A stretch of 64,000 nt of DNA from Plazaster borealis (GCA_021014325.1 CM037470.1:9125147-9189146); one strand, 5' to 3'. Positions 22,246-34,459 are shown, counted from the first letter of the stretch. The notes: a model not told the origin generated them from the letters alone. Translations and numbers: made by a program.

Positions 22246-23464
22246 GAAAGACTCTGCCAGGGTCGAAATGTCAGGCCATTAACTATTGTTTACACTTTGC
22301 TCTAGTAATTTTTAATATCAAAGTCCAGATTTCAAATGGGGGCACGGGGGCGGGGTGGGGGGGGGCGAGGATATCAATTTGTGACGTGCACCTCTCGAGC
22401 TGCCACTGGCTGAATTGATTTGATGAATTGGAAATTCGTAAATGAGCCTCTTGAAATAATGCGAGTACCTGGCTTTTAGCCTCAGTCCTGCAAAAGTGGG
22501 CATGCTTGTCTCGTAAGAGAATCGTTCCCAGTCACCCTTGTCTAACAAACTCCAAACACTAATTGATACAGCTCACAGCAGCGGCCATTACTATTCCAAC
22601 AGCATCTCCTTCAGGTTAACCAAAAAATACGAGGATTTAGTTTTCAGAATATGCGGGTCCATCAATTTCTGGAAAAACTGATTAACGGAATCGGAAGTCG
22701 AAACAGCTGGGTCCCGCTCTCTGCACTATGCAGGTGTCAAAACTTGTGTCTGGGGCTGACCAGTCATTCGTCAACACTTCCTTAGGGGGCGTTTATGATC
22801 CTACGACTGTTTAATTAACAACACATTCCCTTGGTTGTCTTTGGTGATGCAGTCACGCGTTAGATTATAATGAAACGCATGCTTTATTAAACGAGTAGAC
22901 CGCGTCAAGGATTTCCTTGCTACTCGTTTTAATAGGGGTATTTTGCCTTGCCTTGTGGATGGTGGTGTGTACGGAGCTCTGTAACACTGCCATCTGACAT
23001 GTTGCAGAATTATGACATCATAACGTAAGATGATGACATCCTGAGAAGATTTATCTCGGAAAGACGACGTCCTAGAAAAGTAAGTGATGTTTGAAGCTTT
23101 GCACGGTGTGGATCATACGACAAACTATCTTTATTAAACTTGTGTTAAACCTTTTAGGAAAAGAGCTTTGAGCAGAAAACACCGATTCTTCTTAGACCCA
23201 ACACTTCTCCCAAACAAAAGAGTTTTATACATGGTTGTACCTTCTAGTTTACTAACAATATTTTTTCTTATCCTGAAGTATGATACCTGAAACACGAGAA
23301 GAGTAAAGCTTTTACAATTGACACACAATGCAACCAACCTGTGTAATTTGGGTGTATATTATGTTATGCACATTCATAGAGGGCGCTGTAACGTGTGATG
23401 ACATCATAATCATAAGTATTTAAAAGCTGAACGGTTTGGTCTGGCCGAGATTCCAAATATTAAC
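22246..23464. other. No recognised feature
   Basis: Contains a G-rich run at 22335-22370. No coding exon with plausible splice sites and no defined repeat boundary was seen. Confidence 0.35.
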
Positions 23465-23855
23465 TTAAAGGGACACGTTGCCTTGGATCGGGCGAGTTGG
23501 TCTATAAAAAGCATTTGTAACCGTTTGTTATAAAATTCATACAGTTAGAAAGATGTTTTAAAAGTATAATACAATGATCCACACAAATGTGTCTTGAAGT
23601 TGCGTGGTTTTCCTTTTACATCGTGAACAAACACGGTCGGCCATTTTGTGGAGTCAACATTTTGACTCCACAAAATGGCCGACCGTGTTTGTTCACGATG
23701 TAAAAGGAAAACCACGCAATTTCGAGTCATATTTGTGTGGATCATTGTATTCTACTTTTATAACGTCTTTCTAACCATATGCATTTTATAACAAACGGTT
23801 TCAAAAGCTTTTTTTTAGACCAACTCGTCCGATCCAAGGCAACGTGTCCCTTTAA
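23465..23855. mobile_element. Near-perfect hairpin MITE
   Basis: A 391-bp inverted repeat bounded by TTAA. The left arm starts TTAAAGGGACACGTTGCC, the right arm ends with its complement, and the arms meet near 23660 around GAGTCAA-CAT-TTTGACTC. The inner 100 bp of each arm are identical; the outer parts differ at scattered bases. It is one long palindrome with no gene. Transcribed, it would give a long hairpin RNA. Confidence 0.9.
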
Positions 23856-23922
23856 GTTGTTTCAAAATACAGTGCAAAAATAGTGCAATGCGCCGCAAAG
23901 TCGTTGTTGTTGTTTTCAGAGA

Positions 23923-24738
23923 CAGCGGCGTAACTATGGTAAAATTTCAGGGGGGCACAAGGGGGTGCACCATTTTTTTTTAAAGGGGGGGGGGCACTTC
24001 TGGCCAAGTTTCAGTTTGCCTTTTTCTTTAAAACAAGCCGATGCCCGTAATCGTGGGGGGGGGGGGGTCGGACGGCCCCCCTTAAAAAATAAAGATAATT
24101 AAATAAACTATTAAACAAAATCTGCAACGTAACTGTGACTTCTAATCCTTAAATTATGACATTTATAACATAAAATTATTTCAAAGATGTAAATAGATAA
24201 CGCAATGGGTGGCATACGCCGTCTGAGCATTAATATGCAACAATAATATTGATACAAGGCTGTAATTGAGTTGTTTTTAGATATAATAACCAATAGGCCT
24301 ATCATAGCACAAAAATGGTGCACCAAATAGCTTGAATTGGGCATTCTTTTTTACAAAATTTCGAACTTCTGAGGTGGGCACATCGCACACTTCCCCCTGC
24401 GTCGCTACGTGACGGGTGGCGCTTACGCGCCGATGTACATTTTATTTTATATTCGCCTCCCCCAAAAAGAAACCCAATCCTGGTTACGGGCCTGAACAAG
24501 TCCCCTTTTCATCGCCTTTTTATGTAACTTACTATTTTTTCATAAGTTAATCTGGCGTGAGTGTAAAAAAACATATACTTTCTGCATGTAAATGGAAAAA
24601 TAGTTTTAAAAACATCGAAATTACCTCATCAAAGCGTATAAAATGTAACATTTTACTCCAATAATTTCCAATCACAAAAGTCCAGGTTTCAAATGGGGGA
24701 GGGCACCGTACCCCCCCCCCCCCTTAGTCACGCCACTG
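23923..24738. mobile_element. Non-autonomous hAT-like element
   Basis: TIRs are CAGCGGCGTAACTA (23923) and the complement of CAGTGGCGTGACTAAG (24738). A perfect 8-bp target duplication TTCAGAGA flanks it (23915-23922 and 24739-24746). Eight-base duplications and CA-GGCG-type ends suit the hAT superfamily. Poly-G/C tracts lie near both ends. No transposase is encoded. Confidence 0.8.
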
Positions 24739-24932
24739 TTCAGAGACCATGACATGCGTTCAGTCGGGAGAAATTTATTAACTTTTCTTCGAGCGAAAAC
24801 CCCTAAATACCCCTTTTAACCATTTCCTTACTTAATCATTTTCATTTCCGCTTCCGTACCATTTTAAGAGTTATAGCGCCTTGAGAAATCTGAGAAAATG
24901 TTCATGGCAAACTTGTACAGCGTCCTCTGTGT

Positions 24933-25275
24933 TTAAATGCACTGGACACGTTTGGTAATTGTCAAATACCAGTATTCTCACTTGGTGTATCCCAACATAT
25001 GCATAAAATAACAAGCCTGTCATCGAAGTTGCAGGAAAATTATGAAAGAAAAAACACCTTTTTGTGTGCTTTCAGATACCTGAAAAAGGCTTCAGGCCTG
25101 CAGTCTTTTAATATTTTTGTGAGAAATTACCTCTTTCTCAAAAACTACGTCACTTCAGAGGAAGTCGTTTCTCACAATGTTTTCTACTATCAACAGCTCT
25201 CTGTTGCTCGTTACCAAGTAAGTTTTTATGCTTTATATATTTTGAGCATTTACCAAACGTGGACAGTGCCTTTAA
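24933..25275 (+). mobile_element. MITE family A, variant with AAAGGCTTCAGGC core
   Basis: TTAA-bounded copy in which the usual CTTCTTGCAAGAAG core is replaced by AAAAAGGCTTCAGGCCTG, as in the copies at 28378 and 59309. This marks a subfamily. Confidence 0.75.
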
Positions 25276-25799
25276 AGATTCCCTCTCCCACACGAGTAAG
25301 AGGGGTCGAGTTGGGCTATGCTACTACTTCGAGATTTGCGAATGGTCATGTCGACATGTAACCGAGAGACGACGAAGAAAAACTTAAATATCGTAAATGA
25401 AAGGCAAAAACAATTGAAAAAACTATTGTTTATTAGGAAATGTTGCAACTATAGACTGATTTCTGTGTTTGGGTTTTCATTTACCTGTTAACTTGATAGG
25501 AAACTACGTGAATTCCGTGCAAAATTACAGGCTTTTTAATAGAAATAGCATGGCAGGTCGTCATTGAAAATAACGAGGTCGTCCGCTCGCCACGAATTTA
25601 AAAACATTTATGAAACAGGTAAGACTGACGCAATCGTGACGTCATGTATTCACAAAACTAAGTTAGGTTATAAGCTACACTGATTATGGTATGTAACTTG
25701 TACTAATCGGAAATTGTTAAGTTTAAGATTATCTAATAACAAAATCCGTGTACAAGCCCTAGGGTTTAGGGCTGGTAAGAAAAAAGAATAAGAAGAAAA
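25276..25799. other. No recognised feature
   Basis: Intergenic sequence with no supported exon or repeat boundary. Confidence 0.35.
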
Positions 25800-26430
25800 C
25801 TAGCTATCAGGTGTTCGTAATAACAAACACAGAGAGGTTTCGGTTGGTGGAACAAAAAGATAAAATATCATGAATTCATACCGAAAATTACATGTGGTTC
25901 AGAAGATATGATTTTTAAAATGTTAACTTCCTGTTTAAAGGAAAGGTCAAAGTGGGATCCGGTTTTGAATAAAATGCAATCGTGTTATGAGTTACAAGAA
26001 TAACAAAGAATGGTAACTCTATGACTTGCGGTTCAGAAGATGTGAATTTTTGAACAATAAATTTTAAATTAAGGTAATTTGACACCTGATGACGTCACGA
26101 TGACGAAAACATGTTTTTCAAACTAGTTTTTTGGTTCATTTACAATAGGGAATAAGAGTTATCCTAATGCAATACCTTGGAACGAAATCCTTGAAAAGTG
26201 AAAGATTTAACCTTTGGTGGGGATTTAACACACGTTGATAGAGGGCGCTGTAACAGGTGGTGACCTCATAATATCTAGTAATTGAAATCTTGGCTCTCGT
26301 ACAGATTCCATACATTATACCATAAGAGAACACAAAACCCAAATATAGTTTAAAACTTGCAAAAATAGCGCACTGTGCCACAATTGTATTTACCACACAG
26401 GCCACAGGACAGGAGACACGTTTGGTACTG
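25800..26430. repeat. Dispersed repeat D, copy 1
   Basis: Shares GGTGGAACAAAAAGATAAAA, ACATGTGGTTCAGAAGATAT and TTTGACACCTGATGACGTCA with 48000-49240 in the same orientation. No coding capacity is visible. Confidence 0.6.
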
Positions 26431-26482
26431 TGGCTTATTCAACATGCGGCGCAGTGCGGCAATCTCCAACACATTGCACATA

Positions 26483-27660
26483 TTTATCGTGGAAATACAT
26501 TGTAGTTTGATTAGTTTTAATTGCCTGAAATGACTCTTTAGTAAAAAGCATTTATGTTTTAAAAATGGTTTGTGTAAATAAGCAAACTAAAATTGAACTT
26601 TTTTTGAAAAGTTGTTTTAATTCCTTAACTGAGAGCCATATTTACACACATACAAAACGCGCAATAAATAATGTCATTGTGACGTCGTTTGATGTTTTAA
26701 CTCACTTAACACATCTAAAGTATCCAATAAGTATAACATCGAACAACAAATTGATGATCGGACGTATACTTTTTGAGATATGGGGGCTTCAAGATTGGCT
26801 AATTAAATAAATATTTATGGCAATATAACTAAGTCAATTAATTAATGGTGTTCAGCTATTTATGTTTTATTTTAAGTGTCATGACCTAAGCTTTGATATC
26901 GTATAAAATGTGTAATGATAGCACATTATTCAGTTAATTTACACTACGGATACAACAGACGTCCTTTTTATTACTGTGCATGTACCACGCCTCGTCGCCG
27001 CCATTCGCGCACAACCCGGCAAGGCGGAGTGTTTATACACACGCTGTGAGAATACACACTTCATCCACTCAGAATGTTCTTGAAACTGGTAAATAGACTT
27101 ACTGCGAGCGTAAGGAGTCTATGTATACAGTACAAAATACGCAATAGCATCGGTGTTGGGATGGGGACTTGATCAAATTTAGCGCGCCAAGCTCCGCTAG
27201 CAGCTAGCAATGGTATCAAATTTGCCAATTTAATCGTTAATTATCCTGGAAATGCGTTGTACTTTGATTAGTTTGAATGGCCTGGAATGCCTCTTAGTAA
27301 AAGCATTTGTGTTTTAAAAACGATTTGTGTCTTATAGGTAACTACAATTGAAGCTATTTTGAAAAGTTGTGTTTAATTATGTGTAATTTCTTTAGAGCAC
27401 TTGGTTGTGTACACACAAAACGCGCAATAAATGACGTCATGGTGACGTCGTTCGATGTTTTAACCCAACAAACACATCTACAGTATCCAACAAGTATATA
27501 ATTTAAACAAGTTTGATGATCGGACGCATACTTTTTGAGATATGATGGTCTCAGGATTGACTAATTAAAATATTCACGTCATTATAACTAGTCAATTAAT
27601 TAATGATGTTCAGGTCATTGCGTGTTATGATAAATCATGACCTAAGCTTTGATTTGGTAC
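26483..27660. repeat. Tandem segmental duplication, unit about 0.75 kb
   Basis: 26483-26905 and 27240-27660 align along their length (shared AGTAAAARCATTTRTGTTTT, AAAACGCGCAATAAATRATG and GTCATGACCTAAGCTTTGAT blocks). They differ by point changes and small indels, so the duplication is not recent. Confidence 0.7.
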
Positions 27661-27959
27661 ATAACTTGTATTGATAGGACATTGTTAGGTATAAGATTAT
27701 CTGATAACACAATCCGTTTACAAAACATATGGGAAAAGGCCGGAAAGAATCATAAGTAGAAAACAAAATAAAAATCTTGACGAATTCAATAGGCGTTTCG
27801 ACTACCAGGCCGAAACCCCCAACTAGATGGACGAAACTTTTTTTGCAGAAAGGGAGCACGCCAGAAATGATTTGGTTTGCCATCAGAATTTTTTTGACGC
27901 ATAGTTGATACAATGGTTGTGACAATCCAATACTGTATGAAGCTACAATAATATGCAAC

Positions 27960-28112
27960 AAGGATGGTTTTGCTTCCATTATTTTTTTGCAACTTCGATG
28001 AGTAATTAAGCTCAAATGTTCATAGGTTTGCTATTTTATGCATAATGTTGGGATACACCATGTGAGGATACTGGTCTTTGACTGTACCGAAGGTAAACAT
28101 TGCCTTTTATGG
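27960..28112 (-). mobile_element. MITE family A, partial
   Basis: Only the right part of a minus-oriented copy is present, from TTTTTTGCAACTTCGATGA to a degraded CATTGCCTTTTA end. Confidence 0.6.
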
Positions 28113-28377
28113 TGCTCTAACGGCTTCCAATTAGTAGTCAAGGAAACTCCATCACCTCATAATTAATTAATAAATGATGCGGTTGCCGTGGCCCGTACTA
28201 TTATCTTAATAGATAATTAGTTGTAAAGACATGTTTAAAACTCGCGTTTACAACACACTATACACGTTTATCTCGGAGCCTATGCTACAGACCGTGCAAG
28301 TCACGCGCGTATTCGAAAGTTTTTGGTTCCATTTTGGTCCCCACGTACATTGTATTGAAACAAACTCACCCACTAAA

Positions 28378-28668
28378 AGGCATGCCTTTGGTAATTACTC
28401 CAAACATTAATGACCAGAAAAACTTACTTGAGAGCTTTTGATATTATTACAAAAAAAGTTAGAAACGGCCCTTTTGACTGAGTAATGTAGTTTCAGAGAA
28501 AGGGGTAATTTATTGTTCAACCAAACAAAATCAATCTGAGAAAGGCTTCAGGCGGGAAGCCTTTCTTAGGCACCTGAAAACACACAATTACATAAAGCAG
28601 GGTGTTTTTTCTTTCATTATTTTCTTGCAACTTCGATGTCCATTTGAGCCCAGATTGTCACAGGTTGT
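28378..28668 (-). mobile_element. MITE family A variant, diverged partial
   Basis: A degraded left end (GGCATGCCTTTGGTAATTAC) and the AAAGGCTTCAGGC core identify the same subfamily as 24933 and 59309. It lacks the right terminus. Confidence 0.6.
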
Positions 28669-29174
28669 TTATTAATTTATTTATGCATAATTTGAAATAG
28701 GCCTCTCTTAAAGAAGAATTTAACCGTAGAACACCTTACATTACCTTAAGTACAAGACAAAATATGAATAATCAAGTTAACACAAAAATACAAGAAGTTA
28801 GAGCCAACCTGAACACTTTCACTTTTCCACTTGACCCCCAGAAAAAATTGTCATAAGGAAGTAAAAGGTCATAGGGAAAAATCCCTTTTAAAACAATGGG
28901 TACACAAATAAATTGTTATAAATAGTTTGTCATCAGACAAAAAACAATTAATATTTATAATAATACTAATTAATGATGTTACCCTTGTGGTAAAATGGGC
29001 ACAAACTCGTGTGTTTGAAGTAGGCTTAAATCAATTGGCATAGCTCAATGTCGACTATTAGTTATACCGGTCAGCGTGAGTGGTACGCAGAAAAATATAG
29101 CATTTCTGTGTCCCATATGCAACGAGGTCGAGGGATCTAGGCTATGTGTGTGTTATAAGTTAGTACATTTCGTA
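28669..29174. other. No recognised feature
   Basis: AT-rich intergenic sequence upstream of a SINE. Confidence 0.35.
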
Positions 29175-29481
29175 GGGTGTCGTGGCCGAGCGGTTAAGAG
29201 CATCGAATTCAAGTTCTGATGGTTAGTCATCAGGCTGTGGGTTCGAATCCCGGTCATGGCACTTGTGTCCTTGAGCAAGACACTTAACTATAATTGCTTG
29301 TCTTCACCCAGGGGTATAAATGGGTACCTGCGTGGGTAGAGGTTGAAAAAGCCTTCGGAGCGCTACGGCAGCTCGGGGCTGTATACTCCCCAGGGAGCTG
29401 AGAAAGGTTAAAGGAATGTTATTGGCCCAATGACCAGGGCACTAATGTAAAGCGCATTGATACGTTTATTGTAAAATATGG
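29175..29481 (+). mobile_element. tRNA-Leu-derived SINE, tail type 2
   Basis: Head GTCGTGGCCGAGCGGTTAAG with box B GGGTTCGAATCCC, then CTTGAGCAAGACACTTAACT, CACCCAGGGGTATAAATGGG and a GGCCCAATGACCAGGGC tail. The head matches the 7421-7780 SINE, while the tail matches 44474-44829. Confidence 0.75.
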
Positions 29482-29523
29482 ACTGTTCCATTTTACTAGG
29501 CGATACACGCATCCATGGTGAAC

Positions 29524-29796
29524 GCCACACCCAAAGATTATAGAGCGCCGAAAGCACAATATGGAAAGTCGGGCTGAAATGTGAAATGTGCAACGGACGC
29601 CATTTCGGCAACATTTCTTTTGATGCAGCAGTACGTACATCATTGCAGACTATGACCATTAAAATCAATGGTTTAACAGGAATGGCTTGCAGGAATGGCG
29701 CCGATGCGTATTTCACGTTCCAACAAGAGATAAAACTCCAGTGCAGTTCCCCAAATATTGCGCCTTTCGGCGCTCTATAATCTTCGGCTACACCAA
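29524..29796. repeat. Imperfect inverted repeat upstream of the lectin gene
   Basis: GATTATAGAGCGCCGAAAG at 29536 is matched in inverse by CTTTCGGCGCTCTATAATC at about 29764. Similarity decays inward. It is probably an old foldback or MITE lying just 5' of the lectin start codon. Confidence 0.6.
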
Positions 29797-29924
29797 ACAT
29801 TTTGTTGAGCACACGGTGCTGACAAAGCCATGTCAGCGATTTGACAAGGTTAATTACTGCCGCGCTGTCTCGGTTTCTCTCATAACCGCTGATCAAAACA
29901 GGAGAGAAGAAAAACCTTGTGGGC

Positions 29925-32900
29925 ATGCAGGGCGAAGCAATGTACACCCTACGCGTACCCGTTCTACTTACTTGGACAGTCGGTTTCTTGCAATTGCAAC
30001 TTGCAAACAGTGAATCCTGCGGTGTGATGATGACGGTCGATGCTGGCCAAGATGGCCGTCTACTCAGACAGAAAACAATGTCGGCATTCAGAGCAACTTG
30101 CCGCAAGGACAAGAATAAACAGACGACAGTCACTGGTAAGTAAAACTAAAAGCCCGGTTCATACTTCCTGCGAATGCGAATGCGAAGCGAATATTGAAGT
30201 CACAAATTCGCAACGAATAATTCTCAAGGGTTGCCCCGTGCTCAACTTTTGCAAATATTCGCAGCGAAAACAGAGCTGTGACGTCAAATTCGCTTCGCAT
30301 TCGCAGGAAGTATGAACAGAGCTTAATGGTTCATAGAAAATAATAATTGGGTGAGTGATGACAATGAATCAGAGGCGGTAGTCATAACAACCGCGCTGGT
30401 ACATCAACTACACTGCAAAAACTGTGGTGTTAAAATGTACACCGTCGGTGTTGATTTTAATCCTTTTCAAGGATTCATATTGGGCAAGAATTTCGGTGTT
30501 AAGCAACACCTATTTTGGAATCAAAATAAGTTAACACTAATATCGGTGTAGAAATCTAACACCAAAGGTGGAGTAATTTAATTCCAAAGTGGTGTTTATA
30601 TTGGGCAAGAATGCTGGTGTTAAACAACACCAATTTTGGAATTAAATTAATTTAACACCAATCACGGTGTTTATATTAATAACACAAATTTTGGAATTAA
30701 ATTAATTTAACACCAATCGCGGTGTTTATATTGGGCAAGAATGATGGTGTTAAACAACACCAACTTTGGACTTAAATTGTTTAACACCAATTAGGGTGTA
30801 TAAATCCACACCAAGACAGGGAGTAAATTAAATCCAATTATGTGTACCGGGCAAGAAGTTTGGTGTTACTCAACACCAGTACCTGGAATTAAATACATTC
30901 AATAAAACTGGTTTTAACTGTAAAACCAAAATATGGTGTCAATTTATCTCAAAGTGGTGTATTAATAACAACACAAGTAATGACAAGACGATTTGTTCTT
31001 GTATATAAACTTCTGATATTATTGCTTCAAAATATAAATATGGAATAAATCATTCATTTTTAAACAATAATCATACAAATGATACTAATCAAATCAAAAA
31101 GTAATCAATGGAAATTTACAGGAAAGTCTAAACCATCAATACAAAGCATTTAACATCATTTGGCAAGAATAAAGTGCACTTTGATTTCAAGGATCAAGAA
31201 AATTAGCACTACTGATTATAGTATGAGCAACAAAAACTAGCATAACACCATAACGTCATAACAGGAAAAATTGTATAAAACAGCTGTGGAAGCTATAATG
31301 TACTTCTGAAAGCTAAACAGTATGAAAACAATTTTTGTAATCCTTGTTAGTAGTCACACGACAAGAGATTACCAATCTGTAAAGTAGTTTTATGTTTAAT
31401 GAATAATCATTGACATTTACTTTAGCCTATTGAATAATCATGACAATACTGAATAATCTTAATGACAACCAGCAAAAGATATATTCAGAAATAAAAAGGT
31501 TACATAAAATAAAACATCTCTTTTGTCTTTTAACTGCAGGATATGCCCAATAATAAAAACTTCTTTGTTTGTGTCTATAGCTAACATGTTACTGTCGTTT
31601 GAGTTTTACATTTTCAGGATGGTTTGATTTGATCCCAATAAACATGTATATTTTAGGAGATATAATATAAGCATGCAAATGAGTCACCAACATATGTTTG
31701 TGTCCTTCGAGTTGGTGATATGAATCTCGCTCTCTTTGGTTGATATGGGGGCTACTTTCTGATGAACACTCATCACTGGGGCTGATAATTCCAGTTGTGT
31801 CACTGATGATACTTGGCTCACGACTACAGGGAGCTGAAAATTAGATAGAATATTGACTTCAGGTTTCAGGTTCAGGTTTATTTTCCATACCATTAGGCAA
31901 TAAAATAAAAGGGTATTAAAAATAGATGTAAAAAAATACAGCGGGGGAATTAATATAGTATGTGATAAGCACTAACTCTGTGCATTTTGGGTACTGCATA
32001 AGAAGAATAAATAAGCACTGAGTATACAGTACTTATCACACATCGGTGAAGGGCAAAAAATTTATATGTTATGGTAGACATTGGTCTTTATTTTTGTCCA
32101 GGTAACTTGTTGACAAGGTTCGTTCATGCAGCCAAATCAGATTTGTATACTATATATTAAAATAAAATGACGGTTTCAGTTCGGGCCCAGTACCAGGTTG
32201 CTAAAATATTTATGCTCAGTACTCACCCCACTCCTCCCTCCCTTCAGCACCATAATCGTTATCCTCTGATCTGATTGGAGAACATCATTTATGACATCAG
32301 CATCAATGCTGGCAACATCTTTATCATCAACAAAATAACATCTTGATCTTTATCTATTTGAAACTTTGTTTTCACTGTGGAAAAAAAGAAAGAAAATAGA
32401 CAACAATTATTTAGGTAATTTTTTGAAATATTTGAAGGATTCTGAACTTTTTTGCCTTATTCATCCCTCCTATCCTAAGACCTTACCATATCACTCGGTC
32501 GGGTCTCGTTTGAGTCCTCGTTTGAGTCCTCAGTATTATGGAAGTTTCAATGTTATTTGTATTGACTTGTACTGTAAGCTTGATTGTGGTAAAGAACAAG
32601 AAAGATTTCACAAGTTTGTCGATTTAACCATGGAGGTAGAATTAGACTCCATGATTTAAACATTTCTAGCTACGTCCACATACAGTACTTCTATACTACG
32701 AGTACGACATTGTAAGCCAATCCACCACCATGCATTCACACACCACAAACTGACATCAACGTACTATTAATGGGACGTGTTCTGACACGTCGTCGGTTAA
32801 GGTTCTACGTGACAATTGTGTTGTACCATTCGCCCCACACACTTAAGATCGTTAATTCGCCCCGCACCGCTCGGGCGAAACTGAAAAAAAAAAGCTTCTC

Positions 32901-33502
32901 ATAACTAAATCACTTACCAAGATCCGCAAACTCGTCGTGGTCCCCCCTGAATGGGACTAACTTCCGGATGGTCCTTTGAGCGTCGCTCAATCTTGCTATA
33001 GGCATGTTGGTTATCAAAAACAATTGTTCGGAACACTATTTCTTGGTATAATTCTGTGTGACAGCGTGCGAAACTTTCTCTGACACGCTGTCTGTTTGCA
33101 CTACATACACTACTCCGGCAGGGCATCCCATAATTTCGTCTTGACCAATCACAGGGCTCCATTCGACACACGCATGCGCTTTGCTCAAAATTAACACCAG
33201 TATTATGTAACACCAGTGTTTGGATTGCAAATCAATGCTGTTGGTGTCAATATGACACCGACTTTAATTCCAAAAGAATAAATAAAACTTGGTGTTGGAA
33301 ATTTAACACCACAGTTTTTGCAGTGTATTAATTTGTATTGTAGAATTTCACTTAATACACCTCTCGCTTCTTTGTCCCCTTTTTCTGTCTGTCTCTATAC
33401 ATCTTTTTCTTTCCTTTCGTCCATCTTTTTTGTCCTTCTTAATTTGGTGTTTTTTTTTGTTTGGTTGTTTGTTTGCTGGGGTATTGTTGGGGTGTTTGTT
33501 TG

Positions 33503-33536
<34 letters not shown>

Positions 33537-34459
33537 TTTGTTTGTTTGTTTGTTTGTCAAAGTTTACCTGGGCACATTCTTATAAATGCCTATATTTGCC
33601 ATTTATAATAATAGTTGAACGCAGTAAAGTTGACTGTATATCCGCATTTGAATATTTAATGCAAACAACGAAAGGCGGATTCAGGAGCCGGGTTTTGCGC
33701 CTTTTTTTTCGTCGGAAACCACGCCACGGTTATTCGAAAGTTAAACAAAAAAAGCGAAAACGTGAAAAAAAGAACAGAAACAGTAAAAAAGAAACCACAA
33801 GCAGTCTTAAAATATTTTGCTCACGCCACCACGTGCGTCTCACTCGCATTTATTTATTAGAAGCTCGGGAAGGGAGCAAGAGGGATGGTTCACTGAGCCC
33901 CCCCCCCCCCCGACCCGCAATGACCGTTTGGGTTTGACAGTTTAAAACCCTGCGAGCCACGAGGGTGCTCAGGCCGTAGGCACTTATTTATATTTTTGTT
34001 AATTACAACAACTTTGTTTTATTCAATTTCGCTGAAATTAATGTTCATCCAACTCTGAACAGTCCTTAAAAGAGTGGCTGAACCGAGGGTTTTAAGCAAC
34101 GTCAAAGTTAGTATATTTTTACCTTCAAAACTTGTGTACGTTCTGTTTCAAACGCAGTTCAAAAGCTTGAATGTGAGAACCACAACTTCGATATCAACTG
34201 TGGAGACGATGAGATCATCGATGTAAAGTGGGCCCTCTACGGTTTTGATGCTGACAGTAATCATCGTTGTTTCATCGACAAAGTAGGCCCCTGTGACGGA
34301 AGTGATACAACCAGGTCGCTTGAGAAAGTGCAGAACGAGTGTCAGGGGATAAGACAATGCACATTCATCCCGAACAATGACTGGTATGGATCGGACCCCT
34401 GTCAAGAAGTTCGGAAGTATCTCAACGTAACGTATGTCTGCCTGCATGGCAGCACTTGA
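29925..34459 (+). CDS. Secreted SUEL/rhamnose-binding-type lectin
   Basis: Exon 1 is 29925-30135 (ATG at 29925, with a second in-frame ATG at 29940) and ends ACTG|GTAAGTAA. Exon 2 is 34158-34459, after a CAAACGCAG acceptor, and ends TGA. Both sides are phase 1 and join to 170 residues. Residues 9-26 (LRVPVLLTWTVGFLQLQL) form a signal peptide, followed by about 40 residues with two Cys. Exon 2 holds one whole Gal_Lectin (SUEL) domain with all eight Cys, an ALYGFD segment matching the family's ANYGR position, and a DPCQEVRKYLNVTYVC ending. Such lectins bind rhamnose or galactose outside the cell, in eggs or in innate immunity; the role here is inference. Canonical ANYGR is altered, so sugar preference may differ. 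The 4.0-kb intron contains the 30411-33325 element. The exon 2 call is firm; the exon 1 link rests on phase and signal peptide. Confidence 0.72.
30411..33325. mobile_element. CACTA/EnSpm-like TIR element inside the lectin intron
   Basis: Perfect 24-bp TIRs begin CACTGCAAAAACTGTGGTGT (30411) and end with the complement at 33325. TA flanks both sides, so any target duplication is very short. The left 550 bp is a dense array of GGTGTTAA / TTAACACC words in both orientations, with a short matching array at 33185-33300. Subterminal arrays and CACT-type ends suit CACTA (EnSpm). No transposase is visible. It carries exons on the minus strand (see 31684-33005). Confidence 0.8.
31684..33005 (-). pseudogene. 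Element-borne gene with CIDE-N/ubiquitin-fold-like exon
   Basis: Three minus-strand exon candidates were found. (a) 33005-32918: MPIARLSDAQRTIRKLVPF, then RGDHDEFADL, ending at a GTAAGT donor. (b) About 32340-32227: RCYFVDDKDVASIDADVIND, then VLQSDQRITIMVLKGG, ending at GTGAGT. (c) 31833-31684, after an ATTTTCAG acceptor, ending TGA. Exons b and c join in phase 0. Exon b resembles the second half of a CIDE-N or PB1-type fold (DD-x-IDADV then a VMVL-like strand). No acceptor joins a to b in frame, so an exon is missing or the gene is broken. It lies wholly inside the CACTA-like element and antisense to the lectin. Family and function are uncertain. Confidence 0.4.
33326..34157. other. Rest of lectin intron: homopolymer and T/G-rich sequence
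   Basis: 33440-33560 is T/G-rich with TTTGTTTG repeats, T17 and G10 runs; 33900-33912 is a C run. No further exon was identified. Confidence 0.5.

Noticed and set aside
29408..30133. 241-residue minus-strand open frame
   Set aside because: It runs antisense across an inverted repeat and the lectin signal-peptide exon, lacks motifs, and starts in no plausible context.
32366..32659. 97-residue plus-strand gene inside the CACTA-like element
   Set aside because: No motif is recognised and it lies opposite the intron between the minus-strand exons; it could be chance. Kept only as part of the element.
33461..33937. 158-residue open frame
   Set aside because: It consists of translated T/G homopolymers and low-complexity Lys/Arg sequence in the lectin intron.
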